From Adineta steineri (Eukaryota; Rotifera; Eurotatoria; Adinetida; Adinetidae), in assembly GCA_905250115.1 (NCBI GenBank), contig CAJNOI010000019.1, forward strand, positions 432,030-496,029: a DNA stretch of 64,000 nt, in the 5' to 3' direction. Shown here one piece after another: positions 60,542 through 64,000 of this stretch; positions within the stretch are counted from its first letter, which is position 1; each line of letters starts with the position of its first letter. Below the pieces are notes generated by a model. The model was not told the origin of the DNA. It saw only the letters and a program-made list of their open reading frames with translations, and made no database searches. A program made the position numbers and the translations under genes.

Positions 60542-62457
60542 ATGCCATCATCATCTCATTTATCAAATTCAAATGATCAATGTGATCACTGTCATACGAC
60601 ATATACTATAGTCAAAAGAAAAGTAAATTAATTTTTATTCGATTTAGTAAAAATTATTTTCATGTATTTTTTTTTCTTCTTAGAAAAGTTGTGCTGTATG
60701 TCGTCAATATTATTGTACAAGTTGTGCACCACGTGAACGTCATTATAATCAACCACATCGTATATGTTTGATATGTCAACTAATATCGAGTGATTCAACA
60801 ACAGATGAACAATTATTAGCATTAAAAGTTAAACATTTAAGGTGCTATTTACAGGCGAAAAATATATCTTATCATACATGTACAGAAAAACAAGAACTTG
60901 TCGATTTAATTGTAAGAAATAGACATTTACCGTTTACACGTTTATTTATTCAACAACAACAACAAGCACAACAAACTTCAACTTCTTATCCTCCACCTCC
61001 TTCACAACCACAGCCACAACCACCACCACCGCCACCGTCAGCGTCATCATCATCATCAGCAACAACAACAAATTCAAATCAACAACAACAGCAATTTCAC
61101 ACAACATTTAATCAATTTTCAACATCCACAAGTGCTTCCTCATCTACCTCATCATCCTCTTCTTCTTCATCCTCAACAACGTCAACTGCTATGCCGCCAC
61201 CACCACCACCTCCTCCTCAACCACCAAAACATGGAAATTTTACAAATTTTCAACATACAATGTCATCGTTTGCTAGTCAAATGAATCATTTTGCTGCTAA
61301 TTTACAAGATTACGTCACAAATACAGTATCTGGTGTTCTACATCATGCACTCGGCGATCATCAACAAACAACAACAACGACGACGACAACAAACAATGGA
61401 AATGGAACATCATCAACATTTAATTTCGGTACAACTACGAATGGACCATTTACATATAGTTTTACATCTCCGGGAAATTTTGTTTATACAACAACAACAA
61501 ATAGCACAACAGCTAGTCCACAACAACAGAGAAGAAATACCACAACAACAACTACTACAACAAATGAAACAACAGCTAGTTCTAATACGGTACGTATCCA
61601 TTTCTACAAAGAAAAATTTATTGAAACTACATTGAGTTGTTAAATTACAAATATAGTTTATATTTTTCTTTTGTTTTTCAGCAGCAACAAGCAACCACAA
61701 CTCAGCGACCACGTCGAAAATCTCTTAGCGAATTAAATAATGAACAAAATATTGAAGATTTAAGTGTTCGAGAATTAAAAGAAATTTTAGTAGCAAATTT
61801 TGTCGATTATAAAGGATGTGTTGAAAAAAATGAATTAATTGAAAAAGTTCGAAGACTTTATCGTGATCGACAAAATGAAAAAATCAAAGGTTATTTTAGT
61901 GTTTTTTTCTTGTTTTAAAAAACAATTAAATTTCTTTTTAGCTAAAGAACTTGATAGTGCAACAGCAAGCGATAGTGAATTATGTAAAGTATGCATGGAT
62001 GCCATTGCTGATTGTGTATTTTTAGATTGTGGTCATATGGTAAGTCAAAAAACATCTCTTATTAATTTTTCAATCGAATAAAATAATGATCAAAAGAAAA
62101 ATGATTCATATCATAATTAATTTATAATATAAGATACTATCTAATTGATTATTTTTAATCATAGTTAAGTCTATTTTGATGAGTTACTTATCTCATTGTC
62201 GATTTTGTTCTGTTGCTTGAAATAGACAAGAACAGAAGAGAACAAAAAAAAAAATGTTGATCTCTATGGTGATAATGCAGATTTTTGTTCCTTCTTCTTT
62301 TTCTATAATTATGTGTCTAATAAAAACTAATCTAAAATCTTTTTTTTCTATTCTTCTTCCTTTTTAGGTGACATGTGTCAAATGTGGAAAATTACTCGCC
62401 GAATGTCCAATTTGTCGATCGAATATTGTTCGTGTAGTTCGTGTATTCAAATCATAA
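60542..62457 (+). CDS. RNF34: RNF34/rififylin-type E3 ubiquitin ligase
   Basis: Five exons: 60542-60622, 60684-61589, 61682-61889, 61942-62039, 62368-62457, giving 460 residues. An N-terminal FYVE-related zinc finger (CDHC...[29 protein letters not shown]) is split by the first intron. Two SAP-like helical motifs follow ([33 protein letters not shown] and [33 protein letters not shown]). The C-terminal RING reads [19 protein letters not shown]...[27 protein letters not shown]. This order is that of RNF34/RFFL (CARP), which attach ubiquitin to caspases, p53 regulators and others on endosomal membranes. Between the SAP motifs is a very long low-complexity insert rich in Ser, Thr, Pro and Gln (about 60955-61690), much longer than in vertebrates. 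Confidence 0.93.
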
Positions 62458-62998
62458 GAACTTGATTTTTTAATGTATCTGTATAGCCTGTTTAATGAAA
62501 AGAAAAAAATAACAACAAAAAGACTTATTACACGATTATGAACAAGATCATTCCAGTTTAATTTTCATTTTATATATTTGCTTCTTCTTTTTGTCTTTAC
62601 ATATATATATATATATAAATGTGTGCGTGTGTGTGTGTGTGTGTGTGTCGATAATCCTCAATTGTTTTTTCGTCTTATTGTATATTACAAGAAAAAAAAA
62701 TATTCACAGACAATCTTTTTACCAAGTTTCTTCAAGCATCATCAATATCTAAGTGTATGTGCATCTATGTCAATAATCAGATTAATATACGTCATCAATC
62801 CTTTTTTTGTCTCTCTCTCTCTGTCTCTGTCTCTGCATTCTGGTTAGAGAGAAAAAGAAGGAATGGAATAGTAGTAACAGTACTGGTGCATGACGATGAT
62901 GATGTCTTTCTTTCTTTTTCTTTTTCTCTACTATCATCGTCACCAACGGCAGCATATCCTGTCATAATACAGCAAAGAAAAAAATTATCTAAATAAAA
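62458..62998. other. intergenic with TA/GT microsatellite
   Basis: About 540 bases containing the RNF34-type 3' UTR and the leader of the TRPM gene. A compound (TA)n(GT)n microsatellite lies at 62600-62648 and a CT-rich tract at 62811-62832. No coding signal on either strand. Confidence 0.5.
62600..62648 (+). repeat. compound TA/GT microsatellite
   Basis: (AT)n followed by ATGTGTGC and a pure (GT)n run. An alternating purine-pyrimidine tract of this length can adopt Z-DNA or cruciform forms. Confidence 0.85.
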
Positions 62999-64000
62999 AT
63001 GGTCACGCCAACAATGGTAGGCTATCATAATCGCAGATAGTATTGACATTATTTAATTCGTATTTTCTTTTATTAGTTTGATAATAATATATCATGGATT
63101 CAACGAACATTTAAAAAACGTGAATGTATGAAATTTGTTCTATCAAAAACTAATCAAGATATAGGACGATGTTGTTGTGGAAGATATTTACTTGAACATA
63201 ATGAGAATGTTCAAATAGAAGCAAATAATATAAATTTTTTATCAGTTAATAAAGACGAACGATGGTCTGTACAAAAACATACACGATGTGAACCAACAGA
63301 TGCTTTTGGTGTCATTGAGTTTGAAGGTTTAGCACATCCAACAAAAGCTCAAGTAAGAAAAAAGAAAGTATAGATTATAATTTATTCTATATATTTTAAA
63401 GTATTTACGTGTTGCACACGATACACGACCAGATTTAATATTAAAATTATTTTTACGTGTATGGAATTTAAAATTACCACGTCTTGTTATATCGATTGAT
63501 GGTGGTATTGCAAATTTTGAATTACAACCGAAACTTAAACGTGTATTGAAAAAAGGTCTTTTTCGAGCAGCTAAAACAACAGGTGCTTGGATTATAACAA
63601 ATGGATGTCAACAAGGTAATTCATTATTTTAATTAATTTTTATTTGATTTATGAAAATTTATAGGTGTTGTTAAACATGTTGGCGATGCTTTGTTTTCTA
63701 AATCACCAAAAGCAAAATCAGATATTGTCTGTATTGGATTTTCACCATGGGGTGTTATTGAAGGACGAGAAAATTTAATTGGTGTTAATGTAGGAAATAA
63801 GATCGAACAAAAGAAGAAGAAAAAGAAAACAAACTAAAATTTTAATTTATTATTTTAGAAAGTTGTTTCATATCATTCAAAAGCAATAGCAACAAAAAAT
63901 AATGCAACATTAAATAGTAATCATTATAATTTTTTACTTGTTGATAATGGGACAAATGGAAAATATGGGGGAGAAATTTTATTAAGGAAGCGTTTCGAAA
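62999..64000 (+). CDS. TRPM-family cation channel, N-terminal part (runs off window)
   Basis: Five exons so far: 62999-63016, 63077-63352, 63402-63615, 63665-63789 and 63859 onward. The first encodes MVTPTM. The next reads FDNNISWIQRTFKKRECMKFV, then CCCGRYLLEH, then PTDAFGVIEFEG. The conserved TRPM homology region follows: [100 protein letters not shown] and LLVDNGTNGKYGGEI. This is the SLOG-like N-terminal domain found only in TRPM channels. The transmembrane pore and C-terminus lie beyond the window, so the subtype (Mg, cold, ADP-ribose type) cannot be assigned. Confidence 0.93.

Noticed and set aside
1-64000. tRNA, rRNA, CRISPR arrays and virus-derived genes
   Set aside because: I looked for tRNA box motifs, rRNA core sequences, regular spaced repeats and capsid, integrase or polymerase motifs and saw none that hold up.

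Overview
The window is nuclear DNA of a small-genome animal. It is AT-rich, and protein genes lie close together on both strands. Most genes are cut by many introns of about 45-70 bases with clear GT...AG ends. The gene set is metazoan: prospero/PROX, a TRPM channel, BTG, DSTYK, strumpellin, a class I myosin. Compactness, codon use and a degenerate TGTGGG-like repeat suggest a rotifer, perhaps a bdelloid, but this is inference and no taxonomic marker is present. I found no rRNA, tRNA, CRISPR or prokaryotic operon.

Layout. 1-17.6 kb holds a possible 45-residue ORF (-), then on the + strand a BTG/Tob anti-proliferative protein, a DAP1-like protein, ZCCHC8 (NEXT complex), DSTYK, a small unknown protein and a myosin-I of the MYO1D type. 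18.1-23 kb holds a tandem pair of single-pass membrane proteins with a kelch/galactose-oxidase-like propeller (-). 25.9-27.8 kb is a prospero/PROX homeobox gene (-), flanked by the two largest gene-free stretches (2.9 and 3.3 kb). 31.1-34.4 kb has two unrecognised genes in divergent arrangement. 34.5-39.2 kb is WASHC5/strumpellin (-). 39.9-49.5 kb is a large WD40 plus HEAT-like protein (+), perhaps WDR97/WDR87-like. 50-62.5 kb holds acyl-CoA-binding protein (+), an RNF144-type RBR ubiquitin ligase (-), DEK (-), the DEAD-box helicase DDX54 (-), myosin regulatory light chain (-) and an RNF34/rififylin-type ligase (+). A TRPM channel gene begins at 63.0 kb (+) and runs off the end.

Mobile DNA. 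No autonomous transposon is visible. Several short non-autonomous elements sit in introns or intergenic DNA. Three have perfect 8-bp target duplications (24.3, 36.6 and 41.3 kb), as expected for hAT-type MITEs. One nested pair lies in a myosin intron. Two long fold-back elements lie in introns of DSTYK and of the RNF144-like gene and share a short core.

The genes form no single pathway. MYO1D and the regulatory light chain are both actomyosin parts, and strumpellin belongs to the actin-nucleating WASH complex, but they are not adjacent. The most notable points are a probable U12-type AT-AC intron in the prospero homologue, a start codon split by an intron in one kelch gene, and the intron-embedded element families. 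Exon limits were worked out by hand from splice signals and reading-frame continuity. For the largest genes (WASHC5, the WD40 gene, DDX54, DEK) only the outer limits and exon order are given.
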